Source: Allopusillimonas ginsengisoli
GTDB lineage: Bacteria > Pseudomonadota > Gammaproteobacteria > Burkholderiales > Burkholderiaceae_B
Direction: 5' to 3'
Assembly: GCF_004153455.1 (NCBI RefSeq)
Contig: NZ_SDQE01000008.1
Span: 1 to 64,000, forward strand
Length of the DNA stretch: 64,000 nt
The position numbers and the translations under genes are program-made. This document shows positions 54,061 to 63,363 of the stretch, in pieces. The notes under the pieces are model-generated. The model saw only the letters and a program-made list of their open reading frames with translations, was not told where the DNA came from and ran no database searches. Within the stretch, counting starts at the first letter, position 1, and each line of letters begins with the position of its first letter.

Positions 54061-54605
54061 TGCGCATCCTTGGCATCGATCCCGGCCTGCGCCGCACCGG
54101 CTTCGGGGTGATCGATGTCCAGGGCACGCGGCTAAGCTATGTCAGCAGTGGCACCATTGTGGTGCCCGCTGATCAGCCGCTGGCGTCCCGGCTGAAAATC
54201 ATCCTCGACAATATTCGCGAGGTGGTGCAGACGACACGGCCTACCGTATCCGCCATGGAAAAAGTATTCGTGAACGCCAACCCGACGTCAACGCTGCTGT
54301 TGGGACAGGCCCGCGGCGCTGCCCTGTGCGCACTGGCCGACAGCTTGCTTGATGTGCATGAGTACACTGCCTTGCAGATCAAGAAGTCCGTGGTCGGCAA
54401 CGGTCATGCGGCCAAGGAACAAGTACAGAAAATGGTGCAGCATCTGCTGGCGCTCAATGGCTTGCCCGCGCCCGATTCGGCCGACGCCCTCGCTTGCGCG
54501 ATCTGCCACGCTCATTTCAACCCCTTGTCGGAGCGCCTGAAGCAAAGCGGCCAGATTGGCGCTGGCTATCGCGGACGCGTGCGAGGTGGACGGCTGGTCG
54601 GCTGA
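54060..54605 (+). CDS. ruvC: Holliday junction resolvase RuvC
   Basis: 181 residues. The RNase H-like fold has Asp 7 in [15 protein letters not shown], the acidic residue near [21 protein letters not shown] and Asp in [15 protein letters not shown]. It cleaves Holliday junctions made by RuvAB. It starts on the last base of purH and lies 76 bases upstream of ruvA. Confidence 0.97.
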   Translation: MRILGIDPGLRRTGFGVIDVQGTRLSYVSSGTIVVPADQPLASRLKIILDNIREVVQTTRPTVSAMEKVFVNANPTSTLLLGQARGAALCALADSLLDVHEYTALQIKKSVVGNGHAAKEQVQKMVQHLLALNGLPAPDSADALACAICHAHFNPLSERLKQSGQIGAGYRGRVRGGRLVG

Positions 54606-54681
54606 CCCGCCGTCAGGCTATAGTGACCAACCGCACCCAACCCCCACTTGAGTGGGTGGATAGATCAGGAACAGAGTCATC

Positions 54682-55260
54682 ATGATAGGACGCATTACCG
54701 GAACTTTGATCGAGAAGACGCCTCCCGTCGTCTGCATTGATGTGGGGGGCATCGGCTACGAAATCGATGTGCCCATGAGCACCCTGTACGACCTGCCCGA
54801 AACAGGAGCGCGCGTAACGCTCTATACGCATCTGGCTGTTCGCGAAGATGCCCACACACTGTACGGATTTCTGTCGGACAAGGAGCGCAGTGCGTTTCGC
54901 CTGCTGATCAAGGTCACTGGCATAGGCGCGCGCACGGCCTTGTCCGTGCTGTCCGGCATGACGGTCGATGAGTTGGGCAGCGCCATCACGCAGCAGGAAA
55001 CCGGACGCTTGACGCGCGTACCCGGTATCGGCAAGAAAACGGCCGAACGTCTGCTGCTGGAGTTGCGTGGCAAGCTGGGCGCGGATTTGCCGTCCGCGCC
55101 GGGAACAGTCTCGGGCGGCGGGCGCGAAGACATCGTCAATGCATTGCTGGCGCTGGGGTACTCCAACAGCGAATGCCAGGCCGCGCTCAAGAAGGTGCCT
55201 GAAGGCGTGGAAGTCGCCGAGGGCATACGAACGGCGCTGAAATCACTGTCCAGAACTTGA
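54682..55260 (+). CDS. ruvA: Holliday junction DNA helicase subunit RuvA
   Basis: 192 residues. Domains are OB ([31 protein letters not shown]), two helix-hairpin-helix repeats ([42 protein letters not shown]) and the C-terminal domain III that contacts RuvB ([23 protein letters not shown]). A CCCAC-TTGA-GTGGG hairpin lies just before its ribosome-binding site at 54643-54656. ruvB is not next to it: an opposite-strand gene intervenes. Confidence 0.97.
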   Translation: MIGRITGTLIEKTPPVVCIDVGGIGYEIDVPMSTLYDLPETGARVTLYTHLAVREDAHTLYGFLSDKERSAFRLLIKVTGIGARTALSVLSGMTVDELGSAITQQETGRLTRVPGIGKKTAERLLLELRGKLGADLPSAPGTVSGGGREDIVNALLALGYSNSECQAALKKVPEGVEVAEGIRTALKSLSRT

Positions 55261-55348
55261 AAAGCCTTGCCCAGCCGCTGGCGGGCAACCGGGTGCCCGA
55301 ACAGCAAAGACGGCGTTTGCGCGGCGGCTCGGCCACGGGCCATGGCGG

Positions 55349-56326
55349 CTATGTCTGCGCGCCCTGCTCCAGCAATCGCCCAAAAGCGGCAAGGTCGACA
55401 TTGCCGCCGCTCAACACTACACCTACCCGCTGGCCTTTCAAGGGCACCAGCTCGTTGAACACGGCGGCGGCGCCCAGGCAGCCGGTGGGCTCAACGACAA
55501 TTTTCATCCGCTCGGCAAAAAACTGCATTGCCTGGATTAGCTGTGAGTCGGTGACCGTCAGGAGGTCGCGCACATGCTGTTGAATGAGGGAGAAAGTCAG
55601 GTTACCCAGCGCCTGGGTGAGCGCACCGTCCGCAATTGAGCTCGGCTGCGCAATACGCACCACAGAGCCTTTGCGCAACGATTGCTGACCATCCGAGCCC
55701 GCCTCGGGCTCTACCCCATAGACGGCGCAATCCGGGCTGATCGCCTGCGCTGACAGCAGCGAGCCCGATAACAGGCCGCCGCCGCCCAAAGGCACGAACA
55801 GCGCATCCAGCCCGCCGGTATCTTCGAGCAATTCCTTGACCGCCGTGCCCTGCCCGGCAATGACCTCGGCATGATCAAAGGGCGGGATCAAGGTCAGCCC
55901 TTCTTTGTCGACGAGGCCTCGGGCGATTTCCTCCCGGTCTTGGGTCGCACGGTCGTAGTCGACGACACGCGCGCCATACCCCAGGGTAGCGGCTTTCTTG
56001 GCGCGTGGCGCATCGGCAGGCATGACGATGGTGGCGGACACACCCAGCAATTGCGCGGCCAGCGCGACCGCCTGCGCATGATTGCCCGACGAAAACGCAA
56101 CAACGCCCGCCTGGCGTTGCGCGTCGGAGAGATTGGCCAGGGCGTTATAGCCGCCGCGAAACTTGAATGCGCCCATGCGCTGCAAGTTCTCGCACTTGAA
56201 GAACACCTGAGCGCCAAGGCGCTCGTTGAGTGTGTGCGACACCAGCACAGGAGTGCGGTGGGCAACGCCTTTCAGCGTTTGGCTGGCCCGAACGACATCA
56301 TCGTAGGCAGGAAGGACAAGGCTCAT
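55349..56326 (-). CDS. Threonine/serine dehydratase-like PLP enzyme
   Basis: 325 residues from ATG 56326. Fold-type II signatures are the PLP lysine in RMGAFKFRGGYNAL (about 51-55), FSSGNHAQAVALAAQLLGV, VPLGGGGLLSGSLL and SGGNVDLAAFGRLL. It deaminates threonine, serine or 3-hydroxyaspartate; without the C-terminal regulatory domain it is of catabolic TdcB type or a threo-3-hydroxyaspartate ammonia-lyase. It is inserted on the opposite strand between ruvA and ruvB. Confidence 0.92.
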   Translation of the reverse strand: MSLVLPAYDDVVRASQTLKGVAHRTPVLVSHTLNERLGAQVFFKCENLQRMGAFKFRGGYNALANLSDAQRQAGVVAFSSGNHAQAVALAAQLLGVSATIVMPADAPRAKKAATLGYGARVVDYDRATQDREEIARGLVDKEGLTLIPPFDHAEVIAGQGTAVKELLEDTGGLDALFVPLGGGGLLSGSLLSAQAISPDCAVYGVEPEAGSDGQQSLRKGSVVRIAQPSSIADGALTQALGNLTFSLIQQHVRDLLTVTDSQLIQAMQFFAERMKIVVEPTGCLGAAAVFNELVPLKGQRVGVVLSGGNVDLAAFGRLLEQGAQT

Positions 56327-56509
56327 GCAGGGCTCGCGTAAAAGTGGATTCAAAGAATGGCTGTTTGTTGATACCCATGATTATGCTGCAACCGGACACC
56401 CCATGCAGAACGAGAAAGAGGGAGGGTCAAAAGGGCTGCAACAACGCCCGTGTTAGAGTACCATCTAGCACTGTAAATATACTCAGCACGACTAATCGGC
56501 ACCTCACTC

Positions 56510-57580
56510 ATGGCCATACATTCCGATACGCTATCCAGCAGCCCCGCGCCGGAACGCATCGTTGCGCCGCAAAGCGCGTCGCCCAACGAAGATTCCATCG
56601 AGCGCGCCTTGCGCCCGCGCCAGCTCAGCGAATACATCGGACAGCAGCGCGTTCGCGACCAACTCGAAATCTTCATCGCCGCAGCGCGAAATCGCCAAGA
56701 GGCGCTGGATCACGTACTGCTTTTCGGACCTCCCGGCCTGGGCAAGACCACGCTGGCGCATATCGTAGCGCACGAAATGGGCGTGCACTTGCGTCAGACA
56801 TCAGGCCCGGTGCTGGAGCGTCCGGGCGATCTCGCCGCGCTGCTCACCAATCTGGAGCGCAACGATGTACTCTTTATCGACGAAATCCATCGTCTTTCGC
56901 CTGTCGTCGAAGAGATTCTTTATCCCGCGCTCGAAGACTTCCAGATCGATATTCTTATTGGCGAGGGCCCGGCAGCACGCAGCGTCAAGATAGATCTTCA
57001 GCCGTTTACACTGGTGGGCGCCACGACACGCGCGGGCATGCTCACCAATCCCCTGCGTGACCGCTTCGGCATTGTGTCGCGCCTGGAGTTCTACAACGCC
57101 GACGATCTCACCCATATCGTTTCCCGCAGCGCGCACCTGCTCAACGCCGAAACCACGCCGGAAGGCGCCGCGGAAATTGCCCGGCGAGCCCGGGGCACGC
57201 CCCGTATCGCCAACCGGCTGCTGCGTCGCGTGCGCGACTACGCCGAGGTCAAGGCAAATGGCCGCATTGATGTCGAGATTGCCAATGCGGCGCTCTCCAT
57301 GCTGGAGGTTGACCCGCAAGGGTTGGATCTCATGGATCGCAAGCTGCTTGAGGCCATTATCCATAAATTCGACGGCGGGCCAGTCGGTGTGGACAGCCTG
57401 GCGGCTGCCATCGGCGAAGAGCGCGATACCATCGAAGATGTCATCGAGCCTTATCTGATACAGCACGGGTACCTGCAACGGACGCCGCGCGGGCGCATGG
57501 CCACGCAAACCACCTGGCGGCATCTCGGGCTGACACCGCCCACGGCTGCAGGCGGCATTACACCCGATCTTTTCACTTGA
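56510..57580 (+). CDS. ruvB: Holliday junction branch-migration helicase RuvB
   Basis: 356 residues. The AAA+ features are Walker [17 protein letters not shown] (about 72), Walker [12 protein letters not shown], sensor and arginine finger in [18 protein letters not shown], and a C-terminal winged helix ([18 protein letters not shown]). It drives branch migration with RuvA. It has its own upstream region, separated from ruvA by 1.25 kb. Confidence 0.98.
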   Translation: MAIHSDTLSSSPAPERIVAPQSASPNEDSIERALRPRQLSEYIGQQRVRDQLEIFIAAARNRQEALDHVLLFGPPGLGKTTLAHIVAHEMGVHLRQTSGPVLERPGDLAALLTNLERNDVLFIDEIHRLSPVVEEILYPALEDFQIDILIGEGPAARSVKIDLQPFTLVGATTRAGMLTNPLRDRFGIVSRLEFYNADDLTHIVSRSAHLLNAETTPEGAAEIARRARGTPRIANRLLRRVRDYAEVKANGRIDVEIANAALSMLEVDPQGLDLMDRKLLEAIIHKFDGGPVGVDSLAAAIGEERDTIEDVIEPYLIQHGYLQRTPRGRMATQTTWRHLGLTPPTAAGGITPDLFT

Positions 57581-57676
57581 AGCGCGCTGACAATACCGGG
57601 CCAATGCCCTGATAGCATCGGCTCAGTGCATGCATGTCCACGGAATCCGTACAGGCCCGGCGGCCACTGGCCGGCT

Positions 57677-59491
57677 TCAGCCGTGCACACACTGCAGCAA
57701 GGCTTCTCCGTACGCCTCGCGCTTGCGCACGCCTACGCCACTGATGCCGCCCAGGTCGTCCAGAGATTGCGGGCAGCTCAAGGCGATTTCACGCAAGGTT
57801 GCATCATGGAAAATCACATAAGCGGGAACGCCATGGCTGCGCGCCACCTCGGCACGCCAGGCCCGCAGGGTTTCAAAACGAGCCTGCGCGGCCTCCGGCA
57901 GGGCAATGACCGCCTCTTTGCTGCGCGTGGAGGCTGAACGGCTGCGTGATTTTTTTTCGGGTTCGCGCCGGAACATCAGCGTGTGTTCGCCCTTCAGGAC
58001 ACCACGGCTACGCTCTGTGAGGGCCAAGGTGCCGTACCCGTCGTGATCCACGGCCAACAGGCTTTGCGCCAGCAATTGGCGCAATACACTGCGCCACGCG
58101 TTTTCGGATAGATCGGCGCCGATGCCGAAGACAGACAGGGTATCGTGGCCGTACTCCTTGATGCGATCCGTGAGCTTGCCACGCAGGATATCAATGAGAT
58201 GCCCGGCGCCAAAACGCTGCCCGCGCTCTCGCCATAATCGGTAAACCGCCGACAATATTTTTTGCGCTGCAATGGTACCGTCCCAGGCCTGTGGCGGCTC
58301 CAGACAGGTGTCGCAGTTCCCGCAAGGCTGTATGGTCTGGTCGAAGTATGCCAGGAGGCGTTGCCGCCGGCACGATACGGTTTCGCACAGGCCCAGCATG
58401 GCATCCAGTTGCGCGCCCAGACGCCTGCGGAAAACTTCGTCGCCCTCGGACTGGTCGATCATGCGGCGCTGCTGCACGACATCTTGCAGGCCGTAGGCCA
58501 GCCATGCGGTTGCGGGCAAGCCGTCGCGTCCTGCGCGCCCGGTTTCCTGATAATAGCCCTCGACTGATTTGGGCAGGTCGATATGCGCCACAAAACGGAC
58601 GTCGGGCTTGTTGACTCCCATGCCAAAGGCGATGGTGGCAACCATCACCATGCCCTCTTCGCGCAGAAAGCGCGATTGGTTGGCAGCGCGCACAGAAGCA
58701 TTCAGGCCCGCGTGGTAGGGGAGCGCCGCAATGCCATGGTCACACAAATAACTGGCCGTTTCTTCGACCCGGGCGCGCGACAGGCAGTAGATGATGCCAC
58801 AGTCGCCCGCATGCTCCGCCTGAATGAACGCCAGCAATTGCTTGCGCACCTCGTTTTTTTCGATGATGCGATAGCGGATATTGGGCCGGTCAAAGCTGGC
58901 GACAAAATGCGGTGCATCATCGAGCTTGAGGCGCTCTGCGATCTCGCGCCGGGTTGCCGATGTGGCCGTGGCGGTCAGTGCCAGGCGGGGCACCTGCGGC
59001 CAGCGCTCGTGAAGCAGGGACAAACCCAGGTACTCGGGACGAAAATCATGCCCCCATTGCGATACGCAGTGCGCTTCGTCGATCGCAAACAACGCAATAT
59101 GGCCCCGCGACAGCAGATCCAGGCATCGCTCCGTCAGCAAACGTTCTGGTGCCACATACAGCAAATCAAGTTCACCAGCCTGGAATGCCTGCTCGACCTC
59201 GCGCGCCTCGCGCCAGTCCTGCGAAGAATTGAGATAGGCGGCACGCACACCCAGTTCCTGCAGCGCATCGACCTGATCCTGCATCAGCGCGATCAGCGGA
59301 GAGATCACGATGCCTGTGCCAGGCCGGACAAGCGCCGGAATCTGATAGCAAAGCGATTTGCCGCCGCCCGTGGGCATGAGCACCAGGGCATCCCCGCCAG
59401 ACACTACATGTTCAATAATCGCTTGCTGGTCGCCACGGAAGGATTCGTAGCCAAAAACACGCTGCAGGGTTTCCAGAGAAGATAGGGTCAT
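57677..59491 (-). CDS. recQ: ATP-dependent DNA helicase RecQ
   Basis: 604 residues. Helicase motifs are [19 protein letters not shown] (Walker A), [20 protein letters not shown] (DEAH and aromatic loop) and [12 protein letters not shown] zinc-binding RQC domain ([23 protein letters not shown]) and a C-terminal HRDC domain ([19 protein letters not shown]) complete the standard architecture. It unwinds recombination intermediates. It converges on ruvB and follows the outer-membrane gene by 9 bases on the same strand. Confidence 0.97.
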   Translation of the reverse strand: MTLSSLETLQRVFGYESFRGDQQAIIEHVVSGGDALVLMPTGGGKSLCYQIPALVRPGTGIVISPLIALMQDQVDALQELGVRAAYLNSSQDWREAREVEQAFQAGELDLLYVAPERLLTERCLDLLSRGHIALFAIDEAHCVSQWGHDFRPEYLGLSLLHERWPQVPRLALTATATSATRREIAERLKLDDAPHFVASFDRPNIRYRIIEKNEVRKQLLAFIQAEHAGDCGIIYCLSRARVEETASYLCDHGIAALPYHAGLNASVRAANQSRFLREEGMVMVATIAFGMGVNKPDVRFVAHIDLPKSVEGYYQETGRAGRDGLPATAWLAYGLQDVVQQRRMIDQSEGDEVFRRRLGAQLDAMLGLCETVSCRRQRLLAYFDQTIQPCGNCDTCLEPPQAWDGTIAAQKILSAVYRLWRERGQRFGAGHLIDILRGKLTDRIKEYGHDTLSVFGIGADLSENAWRSVLRQLLAQSLLAVDHDGYGTLALTERSRGVLKGEHTLMFRREPEKKSRSRSASTRSKEAVIALPEAAQARFETLRAWRAEVARSHGVPAYVIFHDATLREIALSCPQSLDDLGGISGVGVRKREAYGEALLQCVHG

Positions 59492-59500
59492 GCCAGAAAG

Positions 59501-60757
59501 TCAGAATACCGGTACGGAGAATCGAATGCCTACATCATAGTCCCCCGTCACCGTCTCGCGCTTGGCACTGAGCCCAATCTGCAAATTGGGGCTGTACCAG
59601 AACTGCTGCGTGAGGCCGAAACTGTGCCGGGGGTCCCCCGAGGAGGGTCTGAGGCTCTCGTAGCTGCCGCTGAGATCGCCCCAACCTGACGTGGGGATGG
59701 TGGCCGACCACTTTTGCCGATTGGCGCCACGCGAAGGGCCGGTGTCGTAGGTGCTCAAGTCGGTGAATCCTTCTGTGGAAGCCTCGTTAAGCCATGTGAG
59801 CTGGATGTTTTCAAGCAAATCGACCGTATAGGCCGCCTGATATCGCCACCCTTTGTACAGGCTGCCGCTGGCGCGCGCTACGCCTGCACGCCAGGCGCCC
59901 CAGTCTGTCTGGATTTCGCCACCCAGGCCTGTTGACACTAATGAGGGCGCCAGCTCTACCTGGGATTCCAGCGTCAGCGCAGGACTCAGCCCATAGCTGA
60001 GCGATGCATAGCCCGCCCCCGATCCATAAGCGAGATCACCGTCGGTTGCTGTGGGCGTGTTGTCAATGGCACCCAACGCAAAAGAATAATTCCAGGTATC
60101 TTCTGCAGCGTTTCCTGAAGCATTGGTATCTGCAACGTTGATGCCGGCCAGCTTGGCGTTGCGAGCCCAATCGGGCTTGCCCACCTCTTGGCTGCCCACG
60201 GAAATCCTGGGACCGATATCTCCCTTGAACACCCAGCTGCTGGCGCCCACGCTCCAGGGCAGATTCGAGACAGCATGGCCCAGCCCCACCTGCCGCAGAT
60301 CGGGCGCGCCGCGCAAACCCGGAGAGGCACTGGAAACCCCGCCTGAAGGCCAGGACGAGGTGTGAATGTAATCCCACGTGTAACGGTCCGGGATATAGGG
60401 TGGGGAAAAACCGCCGTCCTGGACGTCGTCTGTCGACGCTGCGCCGGGCAAGGGAAGCCCGGGCAAAATGGCGCCATAGGAAACCGGATCCTGCGCCAGT
60501 GCGTCTTCGATGAGATCGTCGGACGCCGACCCGACCTCGGCCGGCGGCGCGGGCAGAGGGGTGACCACCACCGGCCCGTCTTCCCGCACCGGATAAGCGT
60601 GGGCGGTGCCCCACCCTCGCCAGGCAGGATCAGCCCTGTAGCCAGACGCGCTGATCGATGGGCGGCTGTCCGGCATCCGCTGGGCAGACGCCGAACCCCA
60701 GCCTGCCGCCACGCCCAAGGCAACAATAGTGGTTAACAAACGATACACAACAAACAT
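59501..60757 (-). CDS. Outer-membrane beta-barrel protein, usher-like
   Basis: 418 residues with a signal peptide (about 1-26, ending SASAQ). The mature N-terminus is Pro-rich and disordered-looking (40-150). From about 165, alternating strands typical of a barrel appear: WVFKGDIGPRISVGSQEVG, LTLESQVELAPSLVSTGLGGEI, GWRYQAAYTVDLL, ending IRFSVPVF with terminal Phe. Segments SYGLSPALTLESQVELAPS recall the middle of fimbrial ushers, but plug and periplasmic domains and any chaperone genes are absent. It may be an unrelated OM protein. Confidence 0.75.
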   Translation of the reverse strand: MFVVYRLLTTIVALGVAAGWGSASAQRMPDSRPSISASGYRADPAWRGWGTAHAYPVREDGPVVVTPLPAPPAEVGSASDDLIEDALAQDPVSYGAILPGLPLPGAASTDDVQDGGFSPPYIPDRYTWDYIHTSSWPSGGVSSASPGLRGAPDLRQVGLGHAVSNLPWSVGASSWVFKGDIGPRISVGSQEVGKPDWARNAKLAGINVADTNASGNAAEDTWNYSFALGAIDNTPTATDGDLAYGSGAGYASLSYGLSPALTLESQVELAPSLVSTGLGGEIQTDWGAWRAGVARASGSLYKGWRYQAAYTVDLLENIQLTWLNEASTEGFTDLSTYDTGPSRGANRQKWSATIPTSGWGDLSGSYESLRPSSGDPRHSFGLTQQFWYSPNLQIGLSAKRETVTGDYDVGIRFSVPVF

Positions 60758-60759
60758 CC

Positions 60760-62547
60760 TTACCGCCGCCGGCGCCCAGCAACAAAATCAAGCATGGCCT
60801 CGGCACTGGCATCCAGAGACCGTTTGAGCGCACTGTATTTTTCGAGCACTGCCGACTTGTAGACAACCCCCAGCAACACAGGCTGCTCATCACGGCTGAC
60901 GACGGGCAAGCGCTCGCCACGGAACTGGACGAAATAATCCTGCGCCTGGTCGAGCGACATATCGGCATACAGGGTTTTGACAAAATCGCGGCGAATCACA
61001 TCGCCAGCGCTCTTCTGCTCGAGATCGCCCTGGCTCAACAATAAACTGGTAAGGTCCTGCTGTGCAATGACGCCCTGGAACACATTGTCATCATCGACAA
61101 CATAGATATAACGAACAGGATATTCCAGGAACAACTGCACCGCGTCGCTTAGCGGCGCAGTCGCCTGGACAACCGTATCGGCGGGGCGCACCAGGTCGCT
61201 GATGATCGTGCTGCGCAGCCGCTGACGCAAAACCTGATCGCGCTCGCGCGCCACAGTGACATCGTACATGGCGACTTCGGCCACCGCTCTGGACACAAAA
61301 TAGGCAATGACGCCCGCCAACATCAGCGGCAGCACGATTTGGTAACTGAGGGTCATCTCGAAAATCATCAATATGGCCATCAGTGGGGCGCTGGTCGCGG
61401 CCCCGAGAAAACTGCCCATGCCCACGAGGGTGTACATGTAGATTGGCACCTGCGTTGCCGGCCAGATCACGGCCATGCCCATACCGAACAGCGTGCCCAT
61501 GGCGCCGCCGACAAAGAGCGCAGGTGTGAACACCCCTCCCACCGCACCGGAGCCGACCGTCAGCGCGGTGGCAAGAATCTTGCAGATGAGCACGATCGTC
61601 ACCGCGTACCATGTCCAGGAGGTGTGCAGGAAGGCGTGCACGACGCTGTAGCCGTTTCCTGCAACCTGTGGCATGAAGATCAGCAGGCAGCCCACCAGCA
61701 GCCCGCCCAGACCAAGACGCAACGGCAACGGCAGATTCGTGCGGCCAAACTGCCGTTTGACCAGATCCAGAAACTTGAGGAACAGCGGCGCGCACAACCC
61801 CGACAACAGGCCGAGAAAGATAAAAGGCAGGACTTCGACCCCTGGGATTTGCGGCATATCCTGCATGGCGTAGGTGGTTTGATAATGCCCCGTGGTACGC
61901 ATGACGATATTGGCGGTGGCTGCGGCCACCATGAGCGGCCCAAAGGACTGCATGGTCATGGTGCCCACCACAATCTCGGCAACGAATAAAGCGCCCGCTA
62001 TCGGCGCGCCATAGGCCGAAGCGACCCCTGCCGCCGCACCGCAGGCCACCAGCAAGCGCAGCCGCGAGGTGCTGAAATACGTGAAACGCCCAATGGTGGA
62101 GGCGCTGAGCGAGGCCAAATGCACCATCGCGCCCTCTCGCCCTATAGAGCCGCCGGACACCACGGTAAACAGGGAGGACAGGGAACGTAACAGACCTTGC
62201 CGGATGGAAAGGCGACCGTCGCCGATGGCCACCGCTTCCATGTAGTCTGAATTGGCGCTCCCGCTGACCCGCGCCGCCGCCCACAGCAATATGCCCGCGA
62301 TAACGCCGCCCACTGCGGGAAACAGCAGGCGCCCATACCAGGGCAGGCTCTTGGTGACCCCGACGATGGAACCGCTTTGCCCAGTGGCCAGCGATTGGAG
62401 CAAGCGCATGCCTTCGTGGAAGGCTATGGTGGACAACGCCCCCAGCACGCCCACCAGCGCGGCCCAGCACAGCATGGCGGGCAGATCGGACAGCCAGGAA
62501 TAGCCAGCCAACTGCCGGCGCATGGACTGCACACTGTTGCGGATCAT
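60760..62547 (-). CDS. ClC-family chloride channel/antiporter with CBS pair
   Basis: 595 residues from ATG 62547 (an upstream in-frame start exists). The ClC signatures are GSIGREGAMVHLAS and GSGAVGGVFTPALFVGGAMG, with about 10-12 helices. The external gating-glutamate segment GREGAM is intact. Two CBS domains occupy about 450-590 (LVRPADTVVQATAPLSDAVQLFL, IYVVDDDNVFQGVIAQQDL). It is 2 bases downstream of nothing on this strand and 2 bases upstream of the OM gene, so a shared transcript is likely. Confidence 0.93.
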   Translation of the reverse strand: MIRNSVQSMRRQLAGYSWLSDLPAMLCWAALVGVLGALSTIAFHEGMRLLQSLATGQSGSIVGVTKSLPWYGRLLFPAVGGVIAGILLWAAARVSGSANSDYMEAVAIGDGRLSIRQGLLRSLSSLFTVVSGGSIGREGAMVHLASLSASTIGRFTYFSTSRLRLLVACGAAAGVASAYGAPIAGALFVAEIVVGTMTMQSFGPLMVAAATANIVMRTTGHYQTTYAMQDMPQIPGVEVLPFIFLGLLSGLCAPLFLKFLDLVKRQFGRTNLPLPLRLGLGGLLVGCLLIFMPQVAGNGYSVVHAFLHTSWTWYAVTIVLICKILATALTVGSGAVGGVFTPALFVGGAMGTLFGMGMAVIWPATQVPIYMYTLVGMGSFLGAATSAPLMAILMIFEMTLSYQIVLPLMLAGVIAYFVSRAVAEVAMYDVTVARERDQVLRQRLRSTIISDLVRPADTVVQATAPLSDAVQLFLEYPVRYIYVVDDDNVFQGVIAQQDLTSLLLSQGDLEQKSAGDVIRRDFVKTLYADMSLDQAQDYFVQFRGERLPVVSRDEQPVLLGVVYKSAVLEKYSALKRSLDASAEAMLDFVAGRRRR

Positions 62548-62657
62548 AAAGGGTCCATAGGAAAAGAGTCGCAAACCATACCGCAAGCGGTGTATCTATT
62601 TCAATTGATTTCCATGCGCTTGCGCAGCGCAGTGGTCCCGGGGCACACTTGCAACAT

Positions 62658-63359
62658 ATGGAAAACTCCCTTGTAAAAGTGTTGGTCGTCGACGATGACC
62701 CTGCCTTGCGTCAGCTTCTGGCAGATTACCTGAACCGCCACAACTATGACACGTTGCTGGCGCCAGACGCCAGCGACCTGCCGGAACGCATACAGCGGTA
62801 TTCGCCGGATCTCATCGTGCTGGACCGCATGATGCCGGATGGCGACGGCGCGGAAGCCTGCCGCAAGCTGCGCCAGCAAGGCGAGGACATCCCCGTCATT
62901 TTACTGACCGCGCGCGACGAAACCGTCGACCGCGTCATTGGCCTGGAAGCCGGCGCCGACGACTACCTGGGCAAGCCCTTCGACCCGCGCGAGCTGCTGG
63001 CGCGTATCGAAGCTGTGCTTCGTCGCAAAAAGGGCGCGTCGGCCCTCAACAAGGACAAACCGGTGGCATTTGGGCCGTTTGTCTTTGACCCTGCCACACG
63101 CCAGTTGTCCAGGGGCGAAGAAATCATCAAACTGACGGGCGGCGAGGTCAATCTGCTCGAGGCGCTGGTCGGCAACCCAGGCAAGCCTTTGTCACGTGAC
63201 CGCCTGCTGGCCCTGGCGCGGGACGACGACGAAGGCGAACGCAATGACCGTGCCATCGACATCGCCATCCTTCGACTGCGGCGGGCCATCGAAGACGATC
63301 CAAAACAGCCGCGCTGGATCCAGACCGTGTGGGGTGTCGGCTACCGCTTCTCGCCCTGA
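62658..63359 (+). CDS. OmpR/PhoB-type response regulator
   Basis: 233 residues from ATG 62658 (a TTG at 62649 is in frame). The receiver domain has VLVVDDDPALRQLL and the phospho-acceptor Asp in LIVLDRMMPDGDG, with Lys in YLGKPFDPREL. The C-terminal winged helix (FDPATRQLSRGEEIIKLTGGEVNLLEALVGNPGKPLSRDRLL, ending TVWGVGYRFSP) is PhoB/OmpR type. It is followed after 4 bases by its kinase. The signal is unknown. Confidence 0.95.
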   Translation: MENSLVKVLVVDDDPALRQLLADYLNRHNYDTLLAPDASDLPERIQRYSPDLIVLDRMMPDGDGAEACRKLRQQGEDIPVILLTARDETVDRVIGLEAGADDYLGKPFDPRELLARIEAVLRRKKGASALNKDKPVAFGPFVFDPATRQLSRGEEIIKLTGGEVNLLEALVGNPGKPLSRDRLLALARDDDEGERNDRAIDIAILRLRRAIEDDPKQPRWIQTVWGVGYRFSP

Positions 63360-63363
63360 CACC

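Noticed and set aside
58583-61989. Long frames antisense to recQ and the ClC gene
   Set aside because: Both genes on the minus strand have full motif sets. The opposite frames have no ribosome-binding site and no recognisable domain.
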